DNA of 64,000 bases. Origin: an uncultured Fretibacterium sp. GTDB lineage: Bacteria > Synergistota > Synergistia > Synergistales > Aminobacteriaceae. Positions 1-9,267 of this stretch are shown here, in pieces (the stretch's first letter is position 1; every line of letters begins with the position of its first letter). The stretch is from assembly GCA_947168585.1 (NCBI GenBank), contig CAMVMK010000004.1, positions 23,629-87,628 on the forward strand, in the 5' to 3' direction. A program made the translations under genes and the position numbers. The notes below the pieces were generated by a model that saw nothing but the letters and a program-made list of their open reading frames with translations, was not told the origin of the DNA and made no database searches.

Positions 1-1004
1 CACTTGAAATTAAGAACGAGCAGGAATAACGCTGAAAAAGGATCCATCCGCCATTTTGTATTTTTGTCGAAAGTATCATGAATTGAACGGAGCTGACGTA
101 AACCTTTGTCGCCTTCTTCCATTTCGGCAAGAAATTTTTTGACTTCTGAAATTGTGTTGATGTTAGCTGCCCGCAAAATTTTGCAGAGATAAGCGAAACT
201 CTCTCGAAGATAATCAGCTTCAGGCTTAAACTCCGGGAAACCTGCTTCAAGAGTTAAAGCGTTCCAGCGTCCGAGCAGCAGCGAATCGCCACGGAATAAA
301 TTATAGAGTTCTTCGTCTGTGAAAAGTTTTTCGGCTTCAATAGCTGTAGAATTTTCCTGTTGTAATCCCGGCTGTTTCGGCGGAATTAATAGAGCTTCGT
401 CTTTAATTTCGTTGCGGAGTGATAAAAATCCCTGATCAGCTTTCTCAAGCAGTGCCGCTAAAAGTACGAGTTCACGGGTCAATTTTTTCTCGCTGACTGT
501 TCCGACTGTCTGATTAACTTTCGGGAAAATCGTAGCCCAAGCCTCTTGAAGCATCGTGCGGATTTCGAGCCTGAAAGTTAAATCTTTATATTTTGCCCAT
601 TCTCTAAGACGTGCACGCGAGTTTGACAGCGACAAAATATAAACTACAGCAGGATAGCCGAATCTATAAGGGTCTTCGAGGCCGCTTGAAGGTACGGAAC
701 GGGAGTCATCAATTTCAAATTCAGCTTTCACTACTTCTTCAATTCTTAAAACGTCTTCGGGGAAACGCAATAAAATTCTAACTGTTACAAGGTCAACGCC
801 GCCTAATTCTTCTTCTTCAAGTTCGGAAATAGAACGCAACAATTCAGCCGGTTTTTCTGCCCAGCCGTCTATAGCGTAAAACTCAACTCCTTCAAGTTCG
901 ACTAAATCTTGAATTAGATTTCTAATTCTTGTCGCGTATTCTTCGTAGAGTTTGAGGCTTTCTACATATTTAATTCCAATTTCGTCAATTCTGCGCTTGT
1001 TCAT
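1..1004 (-). CDS. RelA/SpoT-fold domain protein, 3' end outside the window
   Basis: The first 334 codons of a gene reading off the left edge. Residues ~35-150 resemble the (p)ppGpp synthetase fold: WAEKPAELLRSI matches the nucleotide-binding strand, GGVDLVTVRI the D-x-x-G-x-R strand, GYPAVVYIL the GY-x-x-H segment, and RLEIRTMLQEAWA the E-x-Q-x-R-T...WA segment. The His of GY-x-x-H is Tyr, the Gly of D-x-x-G is Thr, and the catalytic Glu of EIQIRT falls on Arg, so synthetase activity is doubtful. The rest is mostly helical and charged, without a recognised domain. The start is ATG at 1004; there is no Shine-Dalgarno, but a -10 element sits 6 nt upstream, suggesting a leaderless message. The fold is fairly sure; function is not. 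Confidence 0.65.
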   Translation of the reverse strand, partial: MNKRRIDEIGIKYVESLKLYEEYATRIRNLIQDLVELEGVEFYAIDGWAEKPAELLRSISELEEEELGGVDLVTVRILLRFPEDVLRIEEVVKAEFEIDDSRSVPSSGLEDPYRFGYPAVVYILSLSNSRARLREWAKYKDLTFRLEIRTMLQEAWATIFPKVNQTVGTVSEKKLTRELVLLAALLEKADQGFLSLRNEIKDEALLIPPKQPGLQQENSTAIEAEKLFTDEELYNLFRGDSLLLGRWNALTLEAGFPEFKPEADYLRESFAYLCKILRAANINTISEVKKFLAEMEEGDKGLRQLRSIHDTFDKNTKWRMDPFSALFLLVLNFK

Positions 1005-1010
1005 GAGCAA

Positions 1011-1019
1011 ATTTTATCA
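1011..1019 (-). promoter_or_regulatory. extended -10 promoter for the RelA/SpoT-like gene
   Basis: Read on the minus strand, TGATAAAAT is an extended -10 (TGn-TAAAAT). It ends 6 nt before the ATG, so transcription should start on or beside the A of the start codon. No ribosome binding site is present. A good -35 is not visible, which is usual for extended -10 promoters. Confidence 0.45.
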
Positions 1020-1147
1020 CACAAACGCTTAAATTTTTATGACAATGAACTTAGAAAATTTTTTACGCGCTTAAAATTTTTTTGTGATTTCTATTTTGAA
1101 TTTTATATCTGAAAAAAATCACGAATACTAAAAAATTTTATTATTTT

Positions 1148-1171
1148 TGTTGTGGCAAATGTTGTGGCAAA
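1148..1171. repeat. two-copy 12-bp tandem repeat (site 1)
   Basis: TGTTGTGGCAAA occurs twice without a gap and is followed by AATATTTTTC. Read on the minus strand the unit is TTTGCCACAACA followed by AAAATA. The same layout recurs at 36643 and 60225, and in degenerate form at 19510. It lies in the divergent gap between the RelA/SpoT-like gene and galM. Role unknown. Confidence 0.75.
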
Positions 1172-1282
1172 AATATTTTTCTTAAACTTTGAAGAATTTC
1201 TTGGAAATTTTTTTTATTTTATCATAAATTTATCGACTATAATTAATTAAAATTTTATGAAAATTTTTCAGGAGGTATTTTC

Positions 1283-2323
1283 ATGACGAAAATTGAAAAA
1301 AGTTTATTCGGCACAACACCCGACGGACAGCGTGTCTATAATTACACGTTCATCGATGAAAAAGGACAAAGCGTCGTTATGAGCGAATATGCCTGCGCTA
1401 TCGTTGCGATTAACGTTTTGGGCAAAGACGGAAAAATTTACGATGTCGCCTTGGGCTACGATACTCTCGAAGAATATCTCAGCGACACCCGAAACTTCGG
1501 CGCAACAATCGGACGTTATGCCAACAGAATTGCAAACGGAAAATTCACACTCAACGGAGTAACTTACAACTTACCGCGCAACAACGGCAAAAATACTCTT
1601 CACGGCGGTTTCAAAGGTTTCGGCAAAAAAGTTTTCTCGTCCGAATTAAAAGATAACTGCGTAATTTTTTCGCTCGAAAGTCCTGATTTAGATGAAGGTT
1701 TTCCGGGAAATTTCAAGTTAAGCGTCAAAGTTTCGTTCGTTGACGGTGCTTTGAGAATGGCTTACGAATATATCTGCGACAAAGATACTCCTGCAAGCAT
1801 TACTAACCACAACTATTTTAATCTCAACGGACACGGGCGCGGAAGCATACTAAATCACAGCTTGAAAATTAACGCTGAAAAATATTGCCGCGCTGATGAA
1901 GGACTTTTGGCTCTTGCTCCTGCTGTAAATGTTGAAGGGACTTCGTTTGATTTCACAGGCGAACGGAAAATTATTTACAAAATGTTTGAATACTCGCCGG
2001 AAATTATTCAGGCAAGAGGCGGCTTCGATCACTGCTACGAAATTAAAGACGTTAAGAGACCTGCTGCTGTTGCTGTCGGAGATATTACAGGCATTAAACT
2101 TGAAGTATCGTCAGATATGCCGGCACTGCAATTTTATTCAGGAAATTCAATCGGCCATTGTCGCGGCAAAAACGGAGCTTTTTACAACGATCACGAGGGT
2201 TTTGCTCTTGAAAGCCAGCAGTTTCCGAACGCTGTCAACGAGCCTCAATTCCTGAGCCCGGTAATAAAAGCAGGCGAGTTACACCACGCCTTTATAGAAT
2301 ATAAATTAGGAGTTAAAAATTAA
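1283..2323 (+). CDS. galM: aldose 1-epimerase (mutarotase)
   Basis: Interconverts alpha and beta anomers of aldoses in the cytoplasm. At 346 residues it has normal GalM length. Visible motifs are the sugar-binding segment NRIANGKFTLNG (~80-91), NTLHGGFKGF with the first conserved His, NHNYFNLNGHG (~176-186) with the catalytic His, and FALESQQFPNAVN near the C-terminus with the catalytic Glu. GGAGGT lies just upstream of the ATG. It faces the pentose operon on the other strand and probably assists it by equilibrating arabinose anomers. The last five residues and the stop codon are encoded by a heptad-repeat block. Confidence 0.93.
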   Translation: MTKIEKSLFGTTPDGQRVYNYTFIDEKGQSVVMSEYACAIVAINVLGKDGKIYDVALGYDTLEEYLSDTRNFGATIGRYANRIANGKFTLNGVTYNLPRNNGKNTLHGGFKGFGKKVFSSELKDNCVIFSLESPDLDEGFPGNFKLSVKVSFVDGALRMAYEYICDKDTPASITNHNYFNLNGHGRGSILNHSLKINAEKYCRADEGLLALAPAVNVEGTSFDFTGERKIIYKMFEYSPEIIQARGGFDHCYEIKDVKRPAAVAVGDITGIKLEVSSDMPALQFYSGNSIGHCRGKNGAFYNDHEGFALESQQFPNAVNEPQFLSPVIKAGELHHAFIEYKLGVKN

Positions 2324-2358
2324 GATAATTCCTAATTTCTAACTCCTCATTCCTAATT
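2304..2358. repeat. heptad-repeat block between convergent galM and araD
   Basis: The left arm ATTAGGAGTTA lies in the last codons of galM; the right arm has CCTAATTTCTAACTCCTCAT and continues to the araD stop codon. AGGAGTTA and TAACTCCT can pair across about 25 nt, so the block could terminate both transcripts. Both genes take their stop codon from the repeat. Confidence 0.7.
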
Positions 2359-3055
2359 AATTTCCTTGCCCGTAATAAGCATTGGGGCCGTGTTTTCGCA
2401 AATAATGTTTGTCCAAAACATACTGCGGAGCTTCGGCGGCTTTAGGGTCAATAGTAATTGTATACATTGCCATTTTAGCCATCTCTTCGAGAACTACAGC
2501 GTGATAGACGGCTTTTGCGGCATCTTTTCCCCATGTAAAAGGCCCGTGGCAGCGGCAAATAACGCCCGGAACCGCGAGAGGGTCTAAATTTCTTTCTTTG
2601 AAAGTTTCAACGATAACTTTGCCCGTGTTGAGTTCATAATCGCCGTCAACTTCTTCTTTGGTCAAATTCCTTGTGCATGGTACAGAACCGTAAAAATAAT
2701 CAGCGTGTGTAGTTCCGTAGCATGGAATATCGCGCCCGGCCTGAGCCCAGCCTACAGCGTGAGAACTGTGTGTGTGAACAATTCCGCCGACAGTCGGGAA
2801 AGATTTGTATAACTCAACGTGAGTTTTTGTATCTGAAGACGGGTTCATTTTGCCTTCAACGATTTTATTATCGAAGTCAACTATAACTAAATCTTCCGGC
2901 TTAAGTTCGTCATATTCAACGCCTGAGGGTTTAATTACAATAAGTCCCTTATCCCTGTCAACGCCTGAAACATTGCCCCAAGTGTATACAACAAGGCCGC
3001 GTTTGGGCAAGTCCATATTAGCTTCATAAACTGCATCGCGTAAGTCTTTCAGCAT
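2357..3055 (-). CDS. araD: L-ribulose-5-phosphate 4-epimerase
   Basis: Converts L-ribulose 5-phosphate to D-xylulose 5-phosphate by retro-aldol chemistry at a divalent metal. The 232 residues match the AraD class II aldolase family. GNVSG (~28-32) is the phosphate-binding loop; [14 protein letters not shown] (~96-109) supplies two metal His residues; the third lies in CHGPFTWG. The segment [10 protein letters not shown] is typical of true AraD rather than fuculose aldolase. It is the last gene of the pentose operon, 9 nt after araA, and its stop codon falls in the repeat block. Confidence 0.94.
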   Translation of the reverse strand: MLKDLRDAVYEANMDLPKRGLVVYTWGNVSGVDRDKGLIVIKPSGVEYDELKPEDLVIVDFDNKIVEGKMNPSSDTKTHVELYKSFPTVGGIVHTHSSHAVGWAQAGRDIPCYGTTHADYFYGSVPCTRNLTKEEVDGDYELNTGKVIVETFKERNLDPLAVPGVICRCHGPFTWGKDAAKAVYHAVVLEEMAKMAMYTITIDPKAAEAPQYVLDKHYLRKHGPNAYYGQGN

Positions 3056-3064
3056 GTTTATCTC

Positions 3065-4540
3065 CTATTTTAATTTCCAAATTAAATCAGACAATAACAA
3101 ATCATGTTCGAGGCTCTCTGTCGTTGTATCTTTGCTGATATGCACAAATTCAATATCCATGATACGAGACCAGTCGCGCATTTGTTCAGCGTCAACATCG
3201 TAAGAAAGCACAGTGTGATGAGCTCCGCCCGCCAAAATCCAACATTCAAGACCTGTTTTTAAGTCAGGCATAGCGCGCCACATTACACGGGCAACAGGCA
3301 AATTAGGCATCGGCATAATCGGCTTGACACATTCAATATCTTGGCAGATTAAACGCAGTCTGCCGCCCATGTCAATTAAGCTAACTACTACAGCTTTACC
3401 CTCATGACCTTCAAATACCAATCTTGCAGGAGGCTCTTTGCCGCCTATACCCAACGGGTGGACTTCAATTCTTGGTTTTGCAGCAGCAACTGACGGACAT
3501 ACTTCAAGCATATGTGCGCCAAGACTGTATTCAAAGCCCGGCACAAGGTGATAAGTGTAGTCTTCCATGAAAGCACTTCCGCCCTTTTGTCCTTCGGTCA
3601 TGAATTTAATAATTGCAGTCATACCGGCAACTTTCCAATCACCTTCAGCACCGTAGCCGTAGCCTGACGCTAATAAATGCTGGCTTGCAAGGCCGGGTAA
3701 CTGTTTCATGCCGTATAAGTCTTGGAAAGTGTTTGAGAAAGCACAGCAGCCCTCGCGGTCAAACATTTTCTTCATTGCAATTTCTTCGCGTGCTTGGTAT
3801 CTTACAGTTTCAATATCGTCAGTTGCAAAATCATAAAGATTTTTGTATTCGTTCATGAGCGCATCAATTTCCGCGTCAGTAACTGCGTTCATAACGTCAA
3901 CGAGAGAACCTACAGGCCATGTATTTACCTGCCAGCCGAGTTTAGTTTGAACTTCAACCTTGTCGCCTTCAGTAACTGCAACTTCTCTCATGTTGTCGCC
4001 AAATCTCATAATTTTAAGAGACTTTGAAAACTCTGCACCGGCGGCGGCTCTCATCCAACGTCCTAAACGTTCCTGAACGTCTTTATCCTGCCAAAATCCT
4101 GCGATAATTTTTCTCGGGCTTCGTAATCTTGCACCAATGAAGCCGTGCTCTCTATCGCCGTGAGCAGCCTGGTTTAAGTTCATGAAGTCCATATCAATTT
4201 CTTCGTTTGGTATTTCGCGGTTGTATTGTGTGGCAAAATGACACCAAGCCTTTTGTAAATTTGCAAGGCCGTTTATCCACATTTTAGAGGGGCTGAACGT
4301 ATGGCACCACGTAATTATTCCGGCGCATTTAGTGTCGTGGTTAGCGTCGCGGATAACGTCAGTGATTTCGGTGTTGGTTTTCGCTGTAACTTTGTAGACA
4401 ATTTTGCAGGGAAGAACGCCCGAAGCGTTGAGTTTATCGGTCATTTCCTGAGCGCGTTTTGCAACAGTTTCAAGAACTTCCGGCCCGTAAAGATATTGGC
4501 TTCCTACAACGAACCAAAATTCGTAATCTTTAATACTCAT
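3065..4540 (-). CDS. araA: L-arabinose isomerase
   Basis: Isomerises L-arabinose to L-ribulose with Mn(II). The 491 residues are close to the 500 of E. coli AraA. N-terminal FWFVVGSQYLYG is characteristic; EGDWK and FMEDYTYHL (~300-335) carry the two metal-binding Glu residues; SLGAHMLEVCPS and GGAHHTVLSY carry the metal-binding His residues. It sits between transaldolase and araD on one strand with short gaps (9-17 nt), so it is co-transcribed. Confidence is high from motifs and context. Confidence 0.95.
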   Translation of the reverse strand: MSIKDYEFWFVVGSQYLYGPEVLETVAKRAQEMTDKLNASGVLPCKIVYKVTAKTNTEITDVIRDANHDTKCAGIITWCHTFSPSKMWINGLANLQKAWCHFATQYNREIPNEEIDMDFMNLNQAAHGDREHGFIGARLRSPRKIIAGFWQDKDVQERLGRWMRAAAGAEFSKSLKIMRFGDNMREVAVTEGDKVEVQTKLGWQVNTWPVGSLVDVMNAVTDAEIDALMNEYKNLYDFATDDIETVRYQAREEIAMKKMFDREGCCAFSNTFQDLYGMKQLPGLASQHLLASGYGYGAEGDWKVAGMTAIIKFMTEGQKGGSAFMEDYTYHLVPGFEYSLGAHMLEVCPSVAAAKPRIEVHPLGIGGKEPPARLVFEGHEGKAVVVSLIDMGGRLRLICQDIECVKPIMPMPNLPVARVMWRAMPDLKTGLECWILAGGAHHTVLSYDVDAEQMRDWSRIMDIEFVHISKDTTTESLEHDLLLSDLIWKLK

Positions 4541-4557
4541 TTTGTATTTTTAGCTCC

Positions 4558-5583
4558 TTATTTCGCTTTGTTCTCGATCGCTGACATTAAAGACTCAAAC
4601 GCTTTATTGAACGATGTTAAACCGTCTTCAAGAAGTTTCGAGCATACAGCATTAATATCAATTCCAAGTGCAGCGAGCTTCTTTAAGTCTTCATTTGCGC
4701 CGTCAAGATTTCTTTCGAGGGTTTTAGCTGCTTTTCCGTGATTTACAAACGCTTCAAGAGTTACAGGCGGTACAGTGTTGACTGTATCAGCACCGATTAA
4801 GTCTTCAACGTATTTAACGTCTGAATACGATTTATTTTTCGTTCCTGTGCTTGCCCATAAAGGACGCTGGATTAATTTCTCGTTTGCAAAGAGTTTTTTG
4901 AACTCCTGATAAATTAATTTAATCCCGTCTACAGCTATTTTTCCGCAAAGAGAAGCGTCTTTATCTGCGAGCAGTTTATCTACTGCAGTATCAACACGGC
5001 TAACGAAAACAGAAGCAACAGAAGCCGCTTTGCCGCCGCGTTTAGTGCCCTCAATGTAGGCTTTTGCAACGTTAATATACTGTTCTTTTGAGAAAATTAA
5101 CGTTGAATTTACATTGACGTTGCCTGCAATACATTCAGTCAATGCCGAAATTCCTTCGGGCGTAGCAGGGATTTTAATCATTACGTTCGGGCGGTTTAAT
5201 AAAGCAAATAATCTTTTTGCTTCAGATATAGTAGTATCCATATCTGACGCTAATAACGGATTGACTTCAAGACTTACATAACCGTCCTTGCCGTTTGTTT
5301 TATCGTAAACAGGGCGCATAATATCAGCAGCAGCACCGACTTCCTGAAGAGTGAGAACTTCATAAATTTCAGCTGACGTTTTACCGGCCTTTGCGAGCGA
5401 TTTAATTTCTTCGTCATAGTCCGAAGTTTTTGCGATTGCGTTTTCAAAAATTGACGGGTTAGTTGTAACTCCCGTAACTCCTAAATCTATCCATTCTTGA
5501 AGTCCGCCTGCGATCATTGCTTTGTTGATGTAGTCAAGCCAAATGCTTTGACCAAGTCCAAAAGTTTCGTGTATTGATGTCAT
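4558..5583 (-). CDS. tal: transaldolase
   Basis: Transfers a dihydroxyacetone unit between sedoheptulose 7-phosphate and glyceraldehyde 3-phosphate in the non-oxidative pentose phosphate pathway. At 341 residues it belongs to the longer classical transaldolases, not the ~220-residue TalC type. TTNPSIF (~40-46) is the N-terminal signature; NRPNVMIKIPATPEG contains the Schiff-base Lys; GNVNVNSTLIFS and RPLWASTGTKN (~250) are also conserved. It lies between the sugar kinase (12 nt gap) and araA, linking arabinose catabolism to the pentose cycle. Confidence 0.92.
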   Translation of the reverse strand: MTSIHETFGLGQSIWLDYINKAMIAGGLQEWIDLGVTGVTTNPSIFENAIAKTSDYDEEIKSLAKAGKTSAEIYEVLTLQEVGAAADIMRPVYDKTNGKDGYVSLEVNPLLASDMDTTISEAKRLFALLNRPNVMIKIPATPEGISALTECIAGNVNVNSTLIFSKEQYINVAKAYIEGTKRGGKAASVASVFVSRVDTAVDKLLADKDASLCGKIAVDGIKLIYQEFKKLFANEKLIQRPLWASTGTKNKSYSDVKYVEDLIGADTVNTVPPVTLEAFVNHGKAAKTLERNLDGANEDLKKLAALGIDINAVCSKLLEDGLTSFNKAFESLMSAIENKAK

Positions 5584-5595
5584 TTTAGTTTTTAC

Positions 5596-7179
5596 CTACC
5601 ATTTCATTGAGTTAATTGCTGCTTTTTCGATTTCAAGCCCTGCAACATAACGCTGTGTGAAAATCTCAAAGCCTTTCACTTCGTCAGGGTCGGGGCTTAC
5701 AGCTTCTCCGGCCAAATTTTTGAAGATACATTTATCCAAATAATCTTCAAGTTTTCCGTCTTTTTTGCCGTCTGCAAGATAAGCCGCAAGCAAAGCAATT
5801 CCCCACGCTCCGCCCTCTGAAGCCGTTGACATTACAGTAACTGGTGAATTTACAGCCGCCGCTAAGAATTTCTGCATTACCAAAGGAGTTTTGAAAAGTC
5901 CGCCGTGTCCCGTGATACGGTCTAACTTCACGCCCTCATCTTTGAGCAGAATATCCATTCCCAATTTCACCGCGCCTAATGATGTGTACAAATTTGTACG
6001 CATGAAATTAGCGAGATTGAATTTGCTGTCTGGAGTTCTTGCAAATAAAGGTCTGCCCTCATTGATAAATGTAACATTTTCGCCGGAATAATACCCGTAA
6101 GCTAAAAGCCCTCCGCAGTCTTTATCGCCGCTTAAAGCATTAGTGTAAAGTTTGCTGAATAATTCGCCGGTATCAGCTTTTATGCCCATTAGCGAGCAAA
6201 ATTCGCTGAAAATATTTACCCAAGCATTTAAGTCGCTTGTTCCGTTATTTGCGTGGGACATTGCGCAAGGAAAGCCGGACGGTGTCGTAACCATATCAAT
6301 TTCGCGGTGAAGTTTGGATAATTTTTTCTCCAATACAATCATAGCGAACATGCTCGTGCCTGCTGAAAGATTACCCGTTCTTGGAGCTACTGCATTTGTT
6401 GCAACCATGCCCGTACCTGCATCGCCTTCAGGAGGACAAAGAGGTATTCCTGCTTTCAAATTTCCGCTTTCGTCAAGGAATTTAGCTCCGTCAACGGTTA
6501 ATCTTCCTGCGTCCTGACCCGCAACTAAAACTTTCGGGAAAACTTCACGGAGTTTCAAAGGCTTGATTAAAGCGTTAAACTTTTCCTCCATAACTGCGTC
6601 ATAATCTAATTTTTCGGAGTCAATCGGGAACATTCCTGCAGCGTCTCCGATACCAATAACTTTTTCGCCCGTTAATCTGTAATGGACATAAGCAGCAAGA
6701 GTGAAGACTGACGCTATATTTTTAATGTGCTCTTCTTTATCCAAAATTCTTTGATACAAATGAGCGCATGACCAGCGTAACGGGATATTAAACTGAAATA
6801 CATCAGTGAGTTCGTCAGCGGCCTTTGTTGTGTTAGTATTTCGCCACGTCTGGAAAATTGCAATCTGCTTATCGTCTTTATCGAGAGCAATATAGCCGTG
6901 CATCATTGCACTGATACCAATCGCCCCGAATTTTGAAGGAGTTACTCCGAATTTTTTTTCAATATCTTTGCGGAGATTTGAGTAGCAGTCTTTAAGACCT
7001 TTTTCAACGTCCTCAAGAGAATATGTCCAAACGCCGTTTACTAATTTATTTTCCCAGTCATGAATGCCGGAAGCTAAAACATTGCCGTCATAATCGGTTA
7101 AAACGCCTTTAATTCTTGTTGAGCCGAACTCAATCCCGAGCGCAGTTTTGCCCTCTAAAATTAAATTTTTTGCGTCCAT
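5596..7179 (-). CDS. FGGY-family sugar kinase, probable L-ribulokinase (AraK type)
   Basis: Most likely phosphorylates L-ribulose at O5, the step between AraA and AraD. The 527-residue protein has the FGGY/actin-like ATPase fold: GIEFGSTRIKG (~15-25) is the first phosphate loop, GISAMMHGYIAL a core strand, GNLSAGTSMFAM the second phosphate loop and ITGHGGLFKTP the adenosine region. It differs from classical AraB and resembles the alternative kinases of clostridia and Bacteroides ara loci, so the substrate rests on context. It starts 3 nt after tkt and precedes tal. Xylulokinase remains possible. Confidence 0.8.
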   Translation of the reverse strand: MDAKNLILEGKTALGIEFGSTRIKGVLTDYDGNVLASGIHDWENKLVNGVWTYSLEDVEKGLKDCYSNLRKDIEKKFGVTPSKFGAIGISAMMHGYIALDKDDKQIAIFQTWRNTNTTKAADELTDVFQFNIPLRWSCAHLYQRILDKEEHIKNIASVFTLAAYVHYRLTGEKVIGIGDAAGMFPIDSEKLDYDAVMEEKFNALIKPLKLREVFPKVLVAGQDAGRLTVDGAKFLDESGNLKAGIPLCPPEGDAGTGMVATNAVAPRTGNLSAGTSMFAMIVLEKKLSKLHREIDMVTTPSGFPCAMSHANNGTSDLNAWVNIFSEFCSLMGIKADTGELFSKLYTNALSGDKDCGGLLAYGYYSGENVTFINEGRPLFARTPDSKFNLANFMRTNLYTSLGAVKLGMDILLKDEGVKLDRITGHGGLFKTPLVMQKFLAAAVNSPVTVMSTASEGGAWGIALLAAYLADGKKDGKLEDYLDKCIFKNLAGEAVSPDPDEVKGFEIFTQRYVAGLEIEKAAINSMKW

Positions 7180-7182
7180 GAT

Positions 7183-9102
7183 TTAGCCTTTCAAAAATTC
7201 CTGAGCTACCTGTTCCGCTGAAATTCCCATTTCAACGCGGACTTGATCCGAAGTTCCTGAAGCACCGTAACGGGTAACGCCGAGAGTTTTGAAATTAGGA
7301 AGTAAAATTCCGTTCTTAGCCGCTTCAAGAGCCATAATCGCGCCCATTCCAGTATTAACATTATGGTCTTCGAGTGTGATAACACGATTGGTTTTAACGG
7401 CCTCTTTAATTGCGTTCATATCCGGCTCTAACGGGCAGGAAACAGCATAAACAGAGACTTTTTTATTGTTATCGCGCTCTAAAATTTCTGCGGCATTAAG
7501 AGCAATCTGCGCTGTATATCCGAGTGCAAAAATAGCACCGTCATTGCCTTCGCGTAATTTATCAGCCTTGCCGTACTCAAATTTATAATCTCCTGTGTAG
7601 TATTTGAGGCCGTCAATCTTACTGCGTCCTACAGCCATGCAAATATCTCCGGGAGTTTTTAACATCCAGCGAGTAGCCCTGTCTGTCTGGTTAGGGTCAA
7701 CAGGTACAACTAACTTCCAGTTAAACATGTTGCGCATTAATCCAACGTAGTCTATGCACTGGTGAGTTTTTCCGTCCTCGCCGACATCAAGTCCAACGTG
7801 AGTTAATACTGTTTTATTTCCGGCGTGGTTAATGTCGTTCAATCTCTGCTGATTGTAGACTTCATCAATGCCGAAGACCCCGAACTCTGCCCAAAGTGCA
7901 ACAACTCCTGCAGTGCTTGCTGCTCCCGAAGCTGTTGCTACAGAATGTTCTTGAATACCGCACTGAATGAAATTATCCGGGCATTCGTCTCTAAATTTCC
8001 CGGTCATTACTGACGGAATTAAATCGCAATCGAATACTAAAATCGGAGTTTTTCCGGGAACTTTGTAATTTAATTTGCCGACATCAGCAAGAGCCTTTCC
8101 GAATGCTCCGCGATTATCAGAAACTTTTTTGCCTTCGTAATCAAACGGCGTTCCTGTATCAATATTAGGAGCGGGCGGGAAATCAATTTTTCTTCCTTTA
8201 TAAACGGGCGGATTTTTGCGGCGTTCGAGAGCTTTATCAAGAGTATCAGGGCTTTCACCTAAATTTTTAACAATTTCGCCGTAAGCGTCAACAGGGACAG
8301 CCTTTCCGTGATAATCCGGCTTGCCCTCCATTATTCCGCCGTCTTTGCCCATAACAGTGTGGCATAAAAGGACAGTAGGCTTGCCGTTTTTGCCTGCATT
8401 TTTGAGAGCGTCATAAAGCTGTACGAAATCATTTCCGTCAACGTCTACAGCCTCCCAGCCGTCAGCCTCCCATAATTCTTTAATGTTGCAGGGCATTATT
8501 TTTTTGCGTTCGCCTGAAAGCTGAATATCGTTGTAGTCTATTAAAGCGGTTACGCCCGTGAGATTTTCTTTGACGGCCATTCTACGAGCCTCAGCGATTT
8601 GTCCTTTTGTCTGACCGCCGTCGCCCATTAAAACATAAACGCGGCCTTTATGATTATTAGCCCTTTGAGCGAGAGCAAAGCCGACTCCTGCTGAAAGTCC
8701 CTGACCTAAATTTCCTGAGCCCCAGTCAATTCCTGGAACTTCGCGGGTTATATGACCCTGAAATGCGCTGTAGCAGTTTCTGAAATGTGCCATAGCTTCT
8801 TCACGGTCGATAAATCCCCATTCGGATAAAGCCGCGTAAACTCCTGCGGAAGTATGGCCGTGAGAGACGATAACGTAATCGCGGTTAATTTCGCTGCAGT
8901 TTTCGGGAGTTAAATCAGCAACTCCGTAGACAGTCAAGAACATTTCCATGCTTGAAAAAGCTCCGGCGGGGTGTCCGCTCTTGGCCGCGTTGACCATCGT
9001 TAAAGCCGCGACTCTTGCACGTTTGGCCGCTGCTTTGAGAGCGTCAAGATTATCGCCGGTTAATTTATCCACAATGAATTTATTAATCTTAGGTAAAGAC
9101 AT
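7183..9102 (-). CDS. tkt: transketolase
   Basis: Thiamine-diphosphate enzyme moving two-carbon units between ketoses and aldoses. The 639 residues include HPAGAFSSMEMF (~40-52), VSHGHTSAGVYAAL with the substrate-binding His, the cofactor motif from GDGGQTKGQ to YNDIQ (~160-195), and in the pyrimidine-binding domain IQEHSVATASGAAS with the catalytic Glu. The GDGGQTKGQ form marks a non-TktA-like subfamily common in anaerobes. First gene of the pentose operon, with CAGGTG before the ATG. With tal it would turn xylulose 5-phosphate into glycolytic intermediates. Confidence 0.92.
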   Translation of the reverse strand: MSLPKINKFIVDKLTGDNLDALKAAAKRARVAALTMVNAAKSGHPAGAFSSMEMFLTVYGVADLTPENCSEINRDYVIVSHGHTSAGVYAALSEWGFIDREEAMAHFRNCYSAFQGHITREVPGIDWGSGNLGQGLSAGVGFALAQRANNHKGRVYVLMGDGGQTKGQIAEARRMAVKENLTGVTALIDYNDIQLSGERKKIMPCNIKELWEADGWEAVDVDGNDFVQLYDALKNAGKNGKPTVLLCHTVMGKDGGIMEGKPDYHGKAVPVDAYGEIVKNLGESPDTLDKALERRKNPPVYKGRKIDFPPAPNIDTGTPFDYEGKKVSDNRGAFGKALADVGKLNYKVPGKTPILVFDCDLIPSVMTGKFRDECPDNFIQCGIQEHSVATASGAASTAGVVALWAEFGVFGIDEVYNQQRLNDINHAGNKTVLTHVGLDVGEDGKTHQCIDYVGLMRNMFNWKLVVPVDPNQTDRATRWMLKTPGDICMAVGRSKIDGLKYYTGDYKFEYGKADKLREGNDGAIFALGYTAQIALNAAEILERDNNKKVSVYAVSCPLEPDMNAIKEAVKTNRVITLEDHNVNTGMGAIMALEAAKNGILLPNFKTLGVTRYGASGTSDQVRVEMGISAEQVAQEFLKG

Positions 9103-9203
9103 AAATATTTCACCTGAATTTTTTTAGAATTTTAATGCTTGTTTTTGAGATGAAATAATTTTAACACATAAAAGTTTTAGACGTTAGGGGGATTTTTAAC
9201 GGC

Positions 9204-9234
9204 TTGACCGATAGTTACAACCTGTTGTTATACT
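9204..9234 (+). promoter_or_regulatory. MerR-type promoter with 19-bp spacer (upstream copy)
   Basis: TTGACC (9204-9209) and TATACT (9229-9234) are separated by 19 bp, two more than optimal, the hallmark of promoters untwisted by MerR-family activators. The spacer holds a dyad centred on CAACctGTTG with outer AGT/ACT arms. A near-copy with the same GACCGATAGT left half lies at 11690. It drives the secreted hydrolase and CMD genes. Confidence 0.75.
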
Positions 9235-9267
9235 CCGTTCAAATTTTTAATTCATGGAGGTTTTATC

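Noticed and set aside
1148..1171. Prophage attachment site or integrase remnant
   Set aside because: No integrase, phage gene or tRNA is nearby, and similar pairs recur at three further housekeeping gaps.
4301..4741. 146-codon open frame antisense to araA and tal
   Set aside because: It runs across two conserved genes on the opposite strand and has no recognisable domain.
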